A stretch of 64,000 bases of DNA, taken from assembly GCF_020535565.1 (NCBI RefSeq), contig NZ_CP084758.1:1019501-1083500 (forward strand). The letters are read 5' to 3'. The position numbers were made by a program, and so were the translations under genes. A model generated the notes under the pieces. It was not told the origin of the DNA. It searched no databases and saw only the letters and a list, made by a program, of their open reading frames with translations. This DNA comes from Shinella sp. XGS7 (GTDB taxonomy: Bacteria; Pseudomonadota; Gammaproteobacteria; Burkholderiales; Burkholderiaceae_C). Shown here in pieces: positions 35,187 to 46,344 of this stretch (positions are counted from its first letter, which is position 1; each line of letters starts with the position of its first letter).

Positions 35187-36161
35187 TCATTCCACGATCA
35201 CGCTCATGCCGGGGCGGGCCCCGGCGATGGGCTGCAGGGGGCGGGCCTTGATCTCGAAGGTGCGCAGGTCATAGCCCTGGTTGCCGCGCGTGGCGCGCCA
35301 GGTGGCGAAGTCGGGCAGGGGCTTGCTGGCCACCACCTTGAAGCGCGGCTGCAGCGCGGGCAGGGCCGGCAGGCGGGCGGCGAACTCCTGGCCCACGGCG
35401 AAGCGGGCCAGCTGGTCTTCGCGCACATTGAACAAGGCCCACTGGTCCTTGAGGTCCACCACGGTCACCACGGGCACGCCGGCGGGCGAGAGCTCGCCCA
35501 CCTTGGCCAGCAGCTTGGCGACCTCGCCGCCCACGGGCGACTTGAGCTCGGTCTCGGCGCGGGCGGCATCCACCTCCTGCACCAGGCCGGCCACCTGGCG
35601 GGCCTGGGCGGTGGCGGCGGCCTGGTCCTCGGCGCGGGCGCCGGCCTGGGCCAGCTCCCACTGGGCCTTGGCGGCCTCGGCCTGACGCTCGCTGGCGCGC
35701 CAGTTGGTCTCGGCCTCGTCACGCTTCTGGGCGGCGATCAGGCCGTCCTTGAAGAGGCTGTCCACCCGCTCAAAGCTCTTGCGGGCCAGCTCGGCGCCGG
35801 CACGCGCGCGCTCGTAGTTGGCCTGGGCCATGCGGATCTCCTGCGGGCGCGCGCCGTTGCGCGCCTTCAGGGCCACGGCCGAGGCGGCGGCCTCGGCGCT
35901 GCTGGCCTGGGCCAGCTTGGCCTGCACCTCGGGCGAGTCGATGCGCAGCAGCAGGGCGCCCGCGGCAATGGTCTGGCCCTCCTGTACCGCCAGGGCGGCA
36001 ATGCGGCCGGTGAGCTTGGGCGCGATATCGGTTTCCTGCGCCTCCATCATGCCCTGCAGCGGAGCCTGCTCGGGACCGCGCCCGGCGCGCCACAGGGCGT
36101 GCACGCCCAGGGCCGCGAGCAGGAGCACGGCCAGCGGGATGAGGGCCTTCTTTGCTTTCAT
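35187..36161 (-). CDS. HlyD-family periplasmic adaptor (membrane fusion protein)
   Basis: A 324-residue protein with one N-terminal membrane anchor (KALIPLAVLLLAALGVHALW), a biotinyl-lipoyl-like half motif (LTGRIAALAVQEGQTIAAGA), a long Ala/Gln/Glu-rich alpha-hairpin (about residues 70-200) and a second lipoyl half (LKSPVGGEVAKLLAKVGELS). It bridges the inner-membrane permeases to TolC. It is 7 bases from the tolC-like gene and 73 bases ahead of the first permease, so clearly one operon. The YhiI-like pattern fits exporters with two ABC-2 permeases. Confidence 0.92.
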   Translation of the reverse strand: MKAKKALIPLAVLLLAALGVHALWRAGRGPEQAPLQGMMEAQETDIAPKLTGRIAALAVQEGQTIAAGALLLRIDSPEVQAKLAQASSAEAAASAVALKARNGARPQEIRMAQANYERARAGAELARKSFERVDSLFKDGLIAAQKRDEAETNWRASERQAEAAKAQWELAQAGARAEDQAAATAQARQVAGLVQEVDAARAETELKSPVGGEVAKLLAKVGELSPAGVPVVTVVDLKDQWALFNVREDQLARFAVGQEFAARLPALPALQPRFKVVASKPLPDFATWRATRGNQGYDLRTFEIKARPLQPIAGARPGMSVIVE

Positions 36162-36168
36162 CGTGGGG

Positions 36169-37572
36169 TCACTCCAGACGCAGGTCGGCCCGGGCCAGAT
36201 GCTCGCCCAGGCGGCCGATCTGACCGCTGGTGCTGAGCAGCTGGGTCAGGGCCATCAGATAGTCGTAGGCCACCTGCGCGCGCTCGGTGCGCAGCTTGGC
36301 CAGATTGAGTTCGGCGTCGATCAGCTCCAGGGCCGTGCTGCTGCCTTGGCGCAGGCCGGCCTGGCGCAGGCGCAGCAGCTCCTGGCCCAGGTCCTCCTGC
36401 GCGGCCATGGCCAGATAGCGCTCGCGTGCGGCCTCGGTGGCGCGCCACTGCTGCTCCACCAGCAGGGCGATGTCGCCGCGGGCCTGGGCGTCGCTGGCCT
36501 CGGCCTGGGCGATCTGGCGGGCGTGGCCGCGGTCCAGGGCCTGGTGGTCCACCGAGTCCCAGAGGCTCACGCGCAGGCCCACGCCGGCCACCCAGTTGCC
36601 CTGCTGGCCCAGCTGACGCTGGCCGAAGGCAAAGAGCTGAGGCCGGTTCAGGGCCTTGCTGGCCTCGCGCAGCTGCTCGGCCTGGCTTTTCTTGGCCGCC
36701 ACCTTGGCCAGGCCCGGATGGCTGAGCAGGGCCTGCTGGATGAAGTCGCCCAGTGGGGCCAGGGGCTGGCTGGACAGGGCCAGCGGCGTGCTGGGGCTGG
36801 GGCTGGGGCCGCTGAGCTTGAGGCTGCGGGCCAGGGCGCTGGCGGCCAGCTCGGCATCGCTGCGGGCCTTGCGGGCCTGCTGGCGCGCATCGGCCAGGGC
36901 GGCCTTGGCCTGCAGGCGTTCCAGCTGAGACGCCAGGCCGGCCTTGAGCATCTTCTCGGCGGCGGCGTCGTGCTGGGCGATGGTCTCGGCCGCGGCCTCG
37001 CGCAGAGCGGCGGCGCGGCGCGCCAGCTGGGTCAGGAAATAGCGCTGGGACAGCTGGGCCAGGGCCTCGTCCTCGCTGGCACCGAGCTCGGCGCGGGCTT
37101 CCTCGCCCTGGGCGCGCACCAGGCCGCGCGCGGCATCGCTGGCGCCGCCCAGATAGAGCGGCCAGATGGCGCTGAGCGAGGCGGTGCTGCCGCTCTTGCT
37201 GCGTTCCACCGTGTAGCTGCGCGGCAGCTGGGGCAGGGGCGGCAGCAGCTGGGAGAGGCCCGGCGGCAGGCCGCCCAGGGTCTGGTCCAGGCGCTGGTTC
37301 AGCGGGTCCAGATCCAGGTCCAGGCTGGCCTGATAGCGGTAGGCGGCGCCGCTGAGGCTGAGGCTGGGCCCGCCCAGGTGGCGTATGCCCTCGGCCTGGG
37401 CCTCGCGCTGCTCCAGTTGGGCACGGGCGGCAGCCAGGCGGTCGGAACCCTCACGCAGGCGTGCGGCGGCCTGATCCCAGCTGAGCGCCTCCTGCGCACC
37501 GGCAGGCAGCTGGCTCAGGCCAAGCAGCAGGAGTAACAGCGGTTTCAGGCCTTGGATGGGACGGCGGCCCAC
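36169..37572 (-). CDS. TolC-family outer-membrane efflux channel
   Basis: A protein of 467 residues if started at the GTG at 37570-37572, which places a signal peptide (IQGLKPLLLLLLGLSQLPAG) at the N-terminus. An ATG at 37620 would add 16 Cys/Arg-rich residues inside the dps gene. The mature protein has the long helical hairpins of the family, with repeats such as ADARQQARKARSDAELAASA and ALELIDAELNLAKLRTERAQ. First gene of the export operon (tolC-hlyD-permease-permease). The region immediately ahead is the dps stop, so transcription may continue from dps. Confidence 0.88.
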   Translation of the reverse strand: MGRRPIQGLKPLLLLLLGLSQLPAGAQEALSWDQAAARLREGSDRLAAARAQLEQREAQAEGIRHLGGPSLSLSGAAYRYQASLDLDLDPLNQRLDQTLGGLPPGLSQLLPPLPQLPRSYTVERSKSGSTASLSAIWPLYLGGASDAARGLVRAQGEEARAELGASEDEALAQLSQRYFLTQLARRAAALREAAAETIAQHDAAAEKMLKAGLASQLERLQAKAALADARQQARKARSDAELAASALARSLKLSGPSPSPSTPLALSSQPLAPLGDFIQQALLSHPGLAKVAAKKSQAEQLREASKALNRPQLFAFGQRQLGQQGNWVAGVGLRVSLWDSVDHQALDRGHARQIAQAEASDAQARGDIALLVEQQWRATEAARERYLAMAAQEDLGQELLRLRQAGLRQGSSTALELIDAELNLAKLRTERAQVAYDYLMALTQLLSTSGQIGRLGEHLARADLRLE

Positions 37573-37576
37573 CCGC

Positions 37577-38110
37577 TCACTCTTCCAGCAGGCTGCGCAG
37601 CATCCAGGCGGTCTGCTCATGCACCGTCAGGCGCTGGGTGAGCAGGTCGGCGCTGGGCTCGTCGCTGGCTTTGTCCACCAGGGGGAAGAGGCTGCGCGCG
37701 GTGCGGGCGGCGCCTTCATGGCCTTCCATCAGGATGCGCACCATCTCCATGGCCTTGGGCGGCTGGATGGGGGCGTCCGGCAGGGAGCTGAGTTCGGCGA
37801 ACTGGGCATAGGAGCCCGGTGCGGCATGGCCCAGGGAGCGGATGCGCTCGGCGATGGGGTCCACCGCGTTCCAGAGCTCGGTGTACTGGGCCATGAACAT
37901 CGCGTGCAGCGAGTTGAACATGGGGCCCGTCACGTTCCAGTGGAAGTTGTGGGTGGTGAGGTAGAGGGTGTAGGTGTCGGCGAGCAGCTTGGACAGGCCG
38001 GCGGCGATGGCGCCACGGTCCTTGTCGGCGATGCCGATATTGATGGCGGGGGCGGCGCCGCTGCCGCTGGTGCTCTTGCCGATGGCCTTGTCGGCCTTCT
38101 TCTTGCTCAT
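37577..38110 (-). CDS. dps: Dps-family DNA-binding/ferritin-like protein
   Basis: A 177-residue ferritin-fold protein. The ferroxidase residues are in LYLTTHNFHWNVTGPMFNSL and in HAMFMAQYTELWNAVDPIAERI, which together supply the conserved His, Asp and Glu ligands. A Lys/Ser-rich N-terminal tail (SKKKADKAIGKSTSG) resembles the DNA-binding tail of some Dps proteins. It stores iron and protects DNA from peroxide. Its proximity to katG and oxyR fits an oxidative-stress region. ATG at 38108-38110. Confidence 0.95.
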   Translation of the reverse strand: MSKKKADKAIGKSTSGSGAAPAINIGIADKDRGAIAAGLSKLLADTYTLYLTTHNFHWNVTGPMFNSLHAMFMAQYTELWNAVDPIAERIRSLGHAAPGSYAQFAELSSLPDAPIQPPKAMEMVRILMEGHEGAARTARSLFPLVDKASDEPSADLLTQRLTVHEQTAWMLRSLLEE

Positions 38111-38168
38111 GCGTCCATCCTTCCTTGCGGGCTAGGGTCTATGGCCCCGACTATAGGACGGGATGGTG

Positions 38169-38276
38169 TCAGTTGTTGCAGTGCCGCATCCATTCGACCA
38201 GGTATTCGGCATTGAGCATGGCGCCGGCCAGGGTGAGGGCCAGGCCCAGCCATTGACGTTTGCGGGGGGTGTGCAT
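38169..38276 (-). CDS. 35-residue single-span membrane protein between katG and dps
   Basis: A very short gene with clear signals. The coding strand has AAGGAG seven bases before the ATG at 38274-38276. The peptide starts MHTPRKRQWLGLALTLAGAM, a basic head followed by a hydrophobic helix, then NAEYLVEWMRHCNN. The head RKR and the short hydrophobic core predict an inner-membrane peptide with its N-terminus inside. A terminator separates it from katG upstream, and dps follows 59 bases downstream. No known family is recalled; function unknown. Confidence 0.6.
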   Translation of the reverse strand: MHTPRKRQWLGLALTLAGAMLNAEYLVEWMRHCNN

Positions 38277-38309
38277 GCGGTACTCCTTGCAGCAGCGAGC
38301 CGGATGAAA

Positions 38310-38332
38310 AAGGGGCGGCAGGGCCGCCCCTT
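38310..38332 (-). terminator. rho-independent terminator of katG
   Basis: A perfect 10-bp stem, AAGGGGCGGC paired with GCCGCCCCTT around an AGG loop. It is followed on the minus strand by a run of T (the AAAA of the plus strand at 38307-38310). It lies 18 bases beyond the katG stop. Confidence 0.8.
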
Positions 38333-38349
38333 CTCGGCTTTCAAGGCAA

Positions 38350-40557
<2,208 letters not shown>

Positions 40558-40560
40558 TTA

Positions 40561-40616
40561 TTTTTTGCTAGGAAATTGATCCAATCAATTGATCAAAATT
40601 TACTGATAGCAAAAAA
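40561..40616. promoter_or_regulatory. AT-rich palindromic katG control region, candidate OxyR site
   Basis: A perfect 10-base inverted repeat, TTTTTTGCTA at 40561-40570 and TAGCAAAAAA at 40607-40616, encloses a smaller perfect palindrome ATTGAT-CCA-ATCAAT (40575-40589) and ATTGATCAAAATTT. This is the only strongly AT-rich stretch in the area and lies about 60-115 bases upstream of the katG start. LysR-type regulators such as OxyR bind extended, weakly conserved palindromes of this sort. The match to a defined OxyR consensus is only partial. Confidence 0.5.
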
Positions 40617-40648
40617 CGAAAGCCGCACCATCTTCCGATAGTGCGGCT
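40611..40648 (-). terminator. rho-independent terminator of oxyR
   Basis: An 8-bp stem, AGCCGCAC at 40621-40628 paired with GTGCGGCT at 40641-40648, with a 12-base loop. On the minus strand it is followed by TTTCGTTTTTT. It is placed between the oxyR stop and the katG promoter region and overlaps the right arm of the palindrome. Confidence 0.75.
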
Positions 40649-40684
40649 GTTTTGTCACGGCCCGTCCCTGTGGGGGCCGGGGCT

Positions 40685-41605
40685 TCAGGAGAGGCGCTGC
40701 ACGCCTTCGAGCTGACAGTCGTAGATGGCGTTGCGCAGGGCGGCGATGGCCTCGTAGCGGGTGAAGGTGCGGCGCCAGGCCAGCACCACGCGGCGGCTGG
40801 GCACCGGATCCTCGAAGGGCACGAAGCGCAGATGGGCCTGGGGCTCCTTGGGCACCGAGAGCGTGGGCACCACGGTCACGCCCATGCCCGAGGCCACCAT
40901 GTGCTTGATGGTTTCCAGCGAGCTGCCCTCGAAGCTCTTGCGTATGCCCTCGGCGTCGCTGGAGAAGCGGGCGAACTCGGGGCAGACCTCCAGCACATGG
41001 TCGCGGAAGCAGTGACCGGTGCCCAGCAGCAGCATGGTCTCGCTCTTGAGCTCGGCCGAGCTGATCCGCTCGCGCTGGGCAAAGGGGTGGCTGGCGGGGG
41101 CGGCCACCACAAAGGGCTCGTCATACAGGGGGGCGATGGCCAGGCCGGTGTCCGGAAAGGGCTCGGCCATGATGGCGCAGTCCAGCTCGCCGGTGCGCAG
41201 CATCTCCAACAGCTTGACGGTGAAGTTCTCCTGCAGCATCAGCGGCATCTGCGGATAGCGCTCGATGGTGTGCCGGACCAGCTCGGGCAGCAGATAGGGG
41301 CCGATGGTGTAAATGATGCCCAGGCGCAGGGCGCCGGCCAGGGGGTCCTTGCCGCGCTTGGCGATCTCCTTGATGGCGCTGGCCTGCTCGATCACGGACT
41401 GGGCCTGGCGCACGATGTCCTCGCCCAGGGGCGTGACGCTCACCTCGCTGCCGCCGCGCTCGAAGATCTTGACGTCCAGCTCCTCCTCCAGCTTCTTGAT
41501 CGCCACGCTCAGCGTGGGCTGGGAGACGAAGCAGGCCTCGGCCGCGCGGCCGAAATGGCGCTCGCGGGCCACGGCGACGATGTAGCGCAGCTCGGTCAGG
41601 GTCAT
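40685..41605 (-). CDS. oxyR: LysR-family hydrogen peroxide sensor OxyR
   Basis: A 306-residue regulator. The LysR helix-turn-helix is at residues 2-60 ([20 protein letters not shown]). The C-terminal sensor domain carries the redox cysteine pair in [17 protein letters not shown], equivalent to Cys199 and Cys208 of E. coli OxyR. The peroxidatic context T-G-H-C-F is preserved. ATG at 41603-41605; a TTG three bases earlier also opens the frame. It lies directly upstream of katG on the same strand, its probable target. Confidence 0.95.
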   Translation of the reverse strand: MTLTELRYIVAVARERHFGRAAEACFVSQPTLSVAIKKLEEELDVKIFERGGSEVSVTPLGEDIVRQAQSVIEQASAIKEIAKRGKDPLAGALRLGIIYTIGPYLLPELVRHTIERYPQMPLMLQENFTVKLLEMLRTGELDCAIMAEPFPDTGLAIAPLYDEPFVVAAPASHPFAQRERISSAELKSETMLLLGTGHCFRDHVLEVCPEFARFSSDAEGIRKSFEGSSLETIKHMVASGMGVTVVPTLSVPKEPQAHLRFVPFEDPVPSRRVVLAWRRTFTRYEAIAALRNAIYDCQLEGVQRLS

Positions 41606-41753
41606 CAATGTCTCCTATCAAGACTCAAGCCTACATTGTCTGCGCCAAAGTGGGGCTTTGCCAGGCCCCGCTACACTGCGCCCCGCCGCAGCCCGCGGTA
41701 TGCCGCTATTCGCACGTTTGGCCCGCTGCCGGGCGTGCCCCAGCCCCTCCGCC

Positions 41754-42563
41754 ATGAGTACCGAACGCAAAGCCCTGAGCCTGCAACGCCTGCAGGAAAT
41801 GCATGCCACCGGCGAGAAGATCGCCATGCTGACCTGCTATGACGCCGCCTTCGCCAGCGTGCTGGACGAGGCCGGCGTGGACGTGCTGCTGGTGGGCGAC
41901 TCCCTGGGCATGGTGCTGCAGGGCGAGGCCAGCACCGTGCCGGTGAGCCTGTCCGACATGATCTATCACACCCGCTGCGTGGCCCGGGGCCGCCGCAGCG
42001 CCTGGGTGCTGGGCGATCTGCCCTTTGACAGCTACCAGGCCAGCCCCCAGGAAGCCTGGAAAAGCGCCGCCGCCCTGGTCAAGGCCGGCGCCCAGATGGT
42101 GAAGCTCGAAGGCGGCGGCTGGACCGCGCCCGTGGTGCGCTTCCTGGTGGAGCGCGGCATCCCCGTCTGCGCCCATCTGGGCCTGACGCCGCAGACCGTC
42201 ACCATGCTGGGCGGCTACAAGGTGCAGGGCCGCGACGAGGCCGCCGCCGAGAAGCTGCGCCGCGAGGCGCGCGAGCTGGTCGAGGCCGGCGCCCAGATGC
42301 TGGTGCTGGAGATGGTGCCGGCGCCGCTGGCGGCCGAGCTGACGCAGAGCCTGGGCATCCCGGTGATCGGCATCGGCGCCGGCGTGGGCACCTCGGGCCA
42401 GGTGCTGGTGCTGCACGACATGCTGGACGTGACCCCGGGCCGGCGCCCGCGCTTCGTCAAGAACTTCATGCAGGGCGCGTCCTCGGTGCAGGATGCGGTG
42501 CGCCGCTATGTGGCCGAGGTCAAGGCCCAGACCTTCCCCGACAACGCCCTGCACAGCTACTGA
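41754..42563 (+). CDS. panB: 3-methyl-2-oxobutanoate hydroxymethyltransferase
   Basis: A 269-residue cytosolic TIM-barrel enzyme. It converts 2-oxoisovalerate to ketopantoate using methylene-tetrahydrofolate, the first step of pantothenate synthesis. The conserved [17 protein letters not shown] is near residue 25, [12 protein letters not shown] near 45 and VKLEGGGW near 118. [10 protein letters not shown] and IGIGAG are further active-site segments. The ATG at 41754 was chosen because the conserved domain begins about ten residues later; the frame opens upstream at 41658. It is followed 15 bases later by panC. Confidence 0.97.
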   Translation: MSTERKALSLQRLQEMHATGEKIAMLTCYDAAFASVLDEAGVDVLLVGDSLGMVLQGEASTVPVSLSDMIYHTRCVARGRRSAWVLGDLPFDSYQASPQEAWKSAAALVKAGAQMVKLEGGGWTAPVVRFLVERGIPVCAHLGLTPQTVTMLGGYKVQGRDEAAAEKLRREARELVEAGAQMLVLEMVPAPLAAELTQSLGIPVIGIGAGVGTSGQVLVLHDMLDVTPGRRPRFVKNFMQGASSVQDAVRRYVAEVKAQTFPDNALHSY

Positions 42564-43406
<843 letters not shown>

Positions 43407-43410
43407 GGCC

Positions 43411-43434
43411 ACAGGCGCCGGGAGCGGCGCCTGT
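43411..43434. terminator. intergenic hairpin between panC and the FKBP gene
   Basis: A perfect 10-bp stem, ACAGGCGCCG paired with CGGCGCCTGT, with a GGAG loop, placed between convergent stop codons. No T run follows on either strand, so its terminating strength is uncertain. Confidence 0.5.
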
Positions 43435-43452
43435 CAGCCTGCGCGCCGCGGC

Positions 43453-43935
43453 TTACTGCACCGAGACCAGCTCCACCTCGAAGATCAGGGCGGCGCCGGC
43501 GGGGATGATGCCGGCGCCAGTGCTGCCGTAGGCCAGCGAGGCCGGGATCAGCAGCGTGCGCTTGCCACCGACCTTCATGCTCTTGAAGCCCTGGTCCCAG
43601 CCCTTGATCACGGCGCCCGCACCCAGGGTGAAGGTAAAGCCCGTGGTGGTGTTGCTGTCGAACTGCGTGCCCTTCTGGGTGCCGGCCACGCGCTTGTCGT
43701 AGAGCCAGCCGGTGTAGCGCACGTTCAGCTTCTTGCCGTCGGCAGCATCGGCCCCGGTGCCGGCCGTGGTGTCGGTGGTCTTGAGCTCGGTGATGGCGCT
43801 GGAGCCGGACACCTCGGCCCAGTTGGCGACGTTTTCATCGCTGCCACCCCCACCGCCGCCGCAGGCCGCCAGGCCCAGCAGGGTGGCGGCGCTCAGGCCG
43901 ATCAGGAGGTGGCGACGGGTGCTGACTTGCTTCAT
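43453..43935 (-). CDS. FKBP-type peptidyl-prolyl isomerase, lipoprotein
   Basis: A 160-residue protein with lipobox LGLAACGG near residue 25, a Gly-rich linker and a single FKBP domain. Conserved features include VRYTGWLYDKR, FTLGAGAVIKGWDQGFKSMK, GGKRTLLIPASLAYGSTG and the final LIFEVELVSV strand. It should assist folding of envelope proteins by proline isomerisation. The substrate-pocket residues (Tyr, Trp, Tyr) appear intact. Start ATG 43933-43935. Confidence 0.92.
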   Translation of the reverse strand: MKQVSTRRHLLIGLSAATLLGLAACGGGGGGSDENVANWAEVSGSSAITELKTTDTTAGTGADAADGKKLNVRYTGWLYDKRVAGTQKGTQFDSNTTTGFTFTLGAGAVIKGWDQGFKSMKVGGKRTLLIPASLAYGSTGAGIIPAGAALIFEVELVSVQ

Positions 43936-44102
43936 GGTGTGGACGAGGCCTCGTGGGCCTTCTGGGTTCGGAACGTGAAAGAAACAGGCTGCCAGCCCAT
44001 GGGCCTGCGCAGCGGGCGGCGGCAGTGTAGCCAGGGCCCGAGCCCCCGCCGGGGCCCATGGCCTCGGGGTTCTCCCTGCTTGGGCGCGCAGCGCGCAGGC
44101 GC

Positions 44103-46193
44103 TTAAGCCTTCAGAAACTCGGCCTTGCCGCCCAGCCAGCGCTCCACATGGCGCAGGGCGGCTTCGGCATGCTCGTCCAGCAGGCGCGGCGCGAGCTGGC
44201 GGGCGGCCTTGAGCAGGGGGGCGTCTTCCTGCAGATCGGCGAAGCGCAGCAGCTCGGCCCCGCTCTGGCGCGCGCCCATGAACTCGCCGGGGCCGCGGAT
44301 GTCCAGATCGCGGCGCGCGATCTCGAAGCCGTCGGTGGTCTCGGCCATGGCGCGCAGGCGCTCGCGGCCGGTGGGCGAGAGCGGGCCGGTGTAGAGCAGC
44401 ACGCAGACGCTGGCCTTGGCGCCGCGCCCCACGCGGCCGCGCAGCTGGTGCAGCTGCGAAAGGCCGAAGCGCTCGGCATGCTCGATCACCATCAGGCTGG
44501 CATTGGGCACGTCCACACCCACCTCGATCACCGTGGTGGCCACCAGCACGCTCAAGCTGCCGGCGCTGAAGGCGGCCATCACCGCGGCCTTCTCGGCCGG
44601 CGGCATGCGCCCGTGCAGCAGACCCACGCCATGGCCTGCCAGCGCGGCGCTGAGCTCGGCATGGGTCTCGGTGGCGTTCTTCAGATCCAGGGTCTCAGAC
44701 TCCTCGATCAGGGGGCAGACCCAGTAGGCCTGGGCGCCCTTGCCCTCCACCTCGTCGCGGATGCGCGCGATCACGCTCAGGCGCTTCTCCTCGGCAAAGA
44801 CCTTGGTGACGATGGGCGTGCGCCCCGGCGGCAGCTCGTCGATGGTGCTGACCGCCAGATCCGCGAAATAGGTCATGGCCAGGGTGCGCGGGATGGGCGT
44901 GGCGCTCATCATCAGCATGTGCGGTTCCATGGCTTGCGCGTGGCCGCGCGAGGTCTGGGCCTCCAGCTTCTTGCGCAGGGCCAGGCGCTGGTGCACGCCG
45001 AAGCGGTGCTGCTCGTCGACCACGGCAAGGCCCAGGCGCTTGAACACCACCTTGTCCTCGATCACCGCATGCGTGCCCACCACCAGATGGGCCGAGCCAT
45101 CGGCCACCGCGTCGATCATCTTCTGGCGGGCCTTGCCCTTGATGCTGCCGGTGAGCCAGGCCACCTTCAGGCCCAGAGGCTCCAGCCAGCCGATCAGCTT
45201 GCGGAAATGCTGCTCGGCCAGGATCTCGGTGGGCGCCATCAGCGCGCATTGCCAGCCGGCGTCGATGGCCACCGTGGCGGCCAGGGCCGCCACCACGGTC
45301 TTGCCCGCGCCCACATCACCCTGCAGCAGGCGGTGCATGGGCTGGGGCAGGGCCAGGTCTTGCGCAATCTCCTCGGCCACGCGCTGCTGGGCGCCGGTCA
45401 GGGCGAAGGGCAGGGCGGCCAGCAGCTGCTCGTGCAGGCCGCCGGGGCCGGCGCGCAGGGCCGGCGCGCGCAGCCGGGCGCGCTCGCGCTGGGCTCGCAT
45501 CTGGCTGAGCTGCTGAGCCAGCAGCTCCTCGAACTTCAGGCGCTGCCAGGCCGGGTGGCTGTGGTCCTCCAGCGTGGCCAGGCTCACCCGCGGCGGCGGG
45601 TGGTGCAGAAAGTCCAGGGCCTCGCGCAGCGTGGGCAGCTGGCGCGGCACGCTGCCGGGCGGCAGCACCTCGGCCAGGTCGGCGCGCCGCAGGCCGGCGG
45701 CCACGGCCTTGCGCAGATAGGCCTGGGGCAGGTTGGCGCCGGCCGGGTAGACCGGGGTCAGGCTTTGCGCCAGCGGCGTGTCCTCATTCACGGCGCGGAA
45801 CTGCGGATGCACCATCTCGCGCCCGAAGAAGCCGCCGCGCAGCTCGCCCCGCACGCGCAGGCGCTGGCCCACGGCGCAGGTCTTCTGGTGCGAGGGATAG
45901 AAGTGGATGAAGCGCAGCAGCAGCTCCTCGCCCTCGTCATCCTGCAGGCGCACGATCAGCTGGCGCCGGCCGCGCTGCTCGATGCGGCATTCGGTGACCT
46001 CGCCCTCGCACTGGAGGGTCTCGCCCTCGCGCGCCTGGCGCAGGGGCGTGAGGCGGGTTTCGTCCTCGTAGCGCAAGGGCAGGTGCAGGGCCAGGTCGAT
46101 GTCGCGCTTCAGGCCCAGCTTCTCCATGGCCTTCTGCGGCGCGGACTTGCTGGCCTTGGCGGGCGTGACAGTGCTGGATGAAACCTCAGGCAT
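44103..46193 (-). CDS. recG: ATP-dependent DNA helicase RecG
   Basis: A 696-residue branch-migration helicase. The N-terminal wedge/OB domain includes LPLRYEDETRLTPL. The helicase core has Walker A LLQGDVGAGKTVVA near residue 285, the DEQH box VVDEQHRFGVHQ near residue 385, MMSATPIPRTLAMTYF, and motif VI HQLRGRVGRG near residue 610. It acts at stalled replication forks and Holliday junctions. The start at ATG 46191-46193 is preferred; an in-frame ATG at 46226 adds eleven residues. It is divergent from the YCF48-repeat gene. Confidence 0.96.
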   Translation of the reverse strand: MPEVSSSTVTPAKASKSAPQKAMEKLGLKRDIDLALHLPLRYEDETRLTPLRQAREGETLQCEGEVTECRIEQRGRRQLIVRLQDDEGEELLLRFIHFYPSHQKTCAVGQRLRVRGELRGGFFGREMVHPQFRAVNEDTPLAQSLTPVYPAGANLPQAYLRKAVAAGLRRADLAEVLPPGSVPRQLPTLREALDFLHHPPPRVSLATLEDHSHPAWQRLKFEELLAQQLSQMRAQRERARLRAPALRAGPGGLHEQLLAALPFALTGAQQRVAEEIAQDLALPQPMHRLLQGDVGAGKTVVAALAATVAIDAGWQCALMAPTEILAEQHFRKLIGWLEPLGLKVAWLTGSIKGKARQKMIDAVADGSAHLVVGTHAVIEDKVVFKRLGLAVVDEQHRFGVHQRLALRKKLEAQTSRGHAQAMEPHMLMMSATPIPRTLAMTYFADLAVSTIDELPPGRTPIVTKVFAEEKRLSVIARIRDEVEGKGAQAYWVCPLIEESETLDLKNATETHAELSAALAGHGVGLLHGRMPPAEKAAVMAAFSAGSLSVLVATTVIEVGVDVPNASLMVIEHAERFGLSQLHQLRGRVGRGAKASVCVLLYTGPLSPTGRERLRAMAETTDGFEIARRDLDIRGPGEFMGARQSGAELLRFADLQEDAPLLKAARQLAPRLLDEHAEAALRHVERWLGGKAEFLKA

Positions 46194-46344
46194 GGGCGCG
46201 ATTGTGCCGTCAGGTCGCGCCGGCATCCCCCGATTCGGGGCGGCACGCGTGAGCGCGCTTTACAAACAGGCACAATCCTGGCCGCGCCGCCTGGGCGGCC
46301 ATCTCAAAACACCTACAGAACAGATGCAGAAGGGGAGGGCTCGG

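Noticed and set aside
44058-46181. A 707-codon plus-strand frame opposite recG.
   Set aside because: Shadow of recG, mirrored almost exactly and of low complexity.
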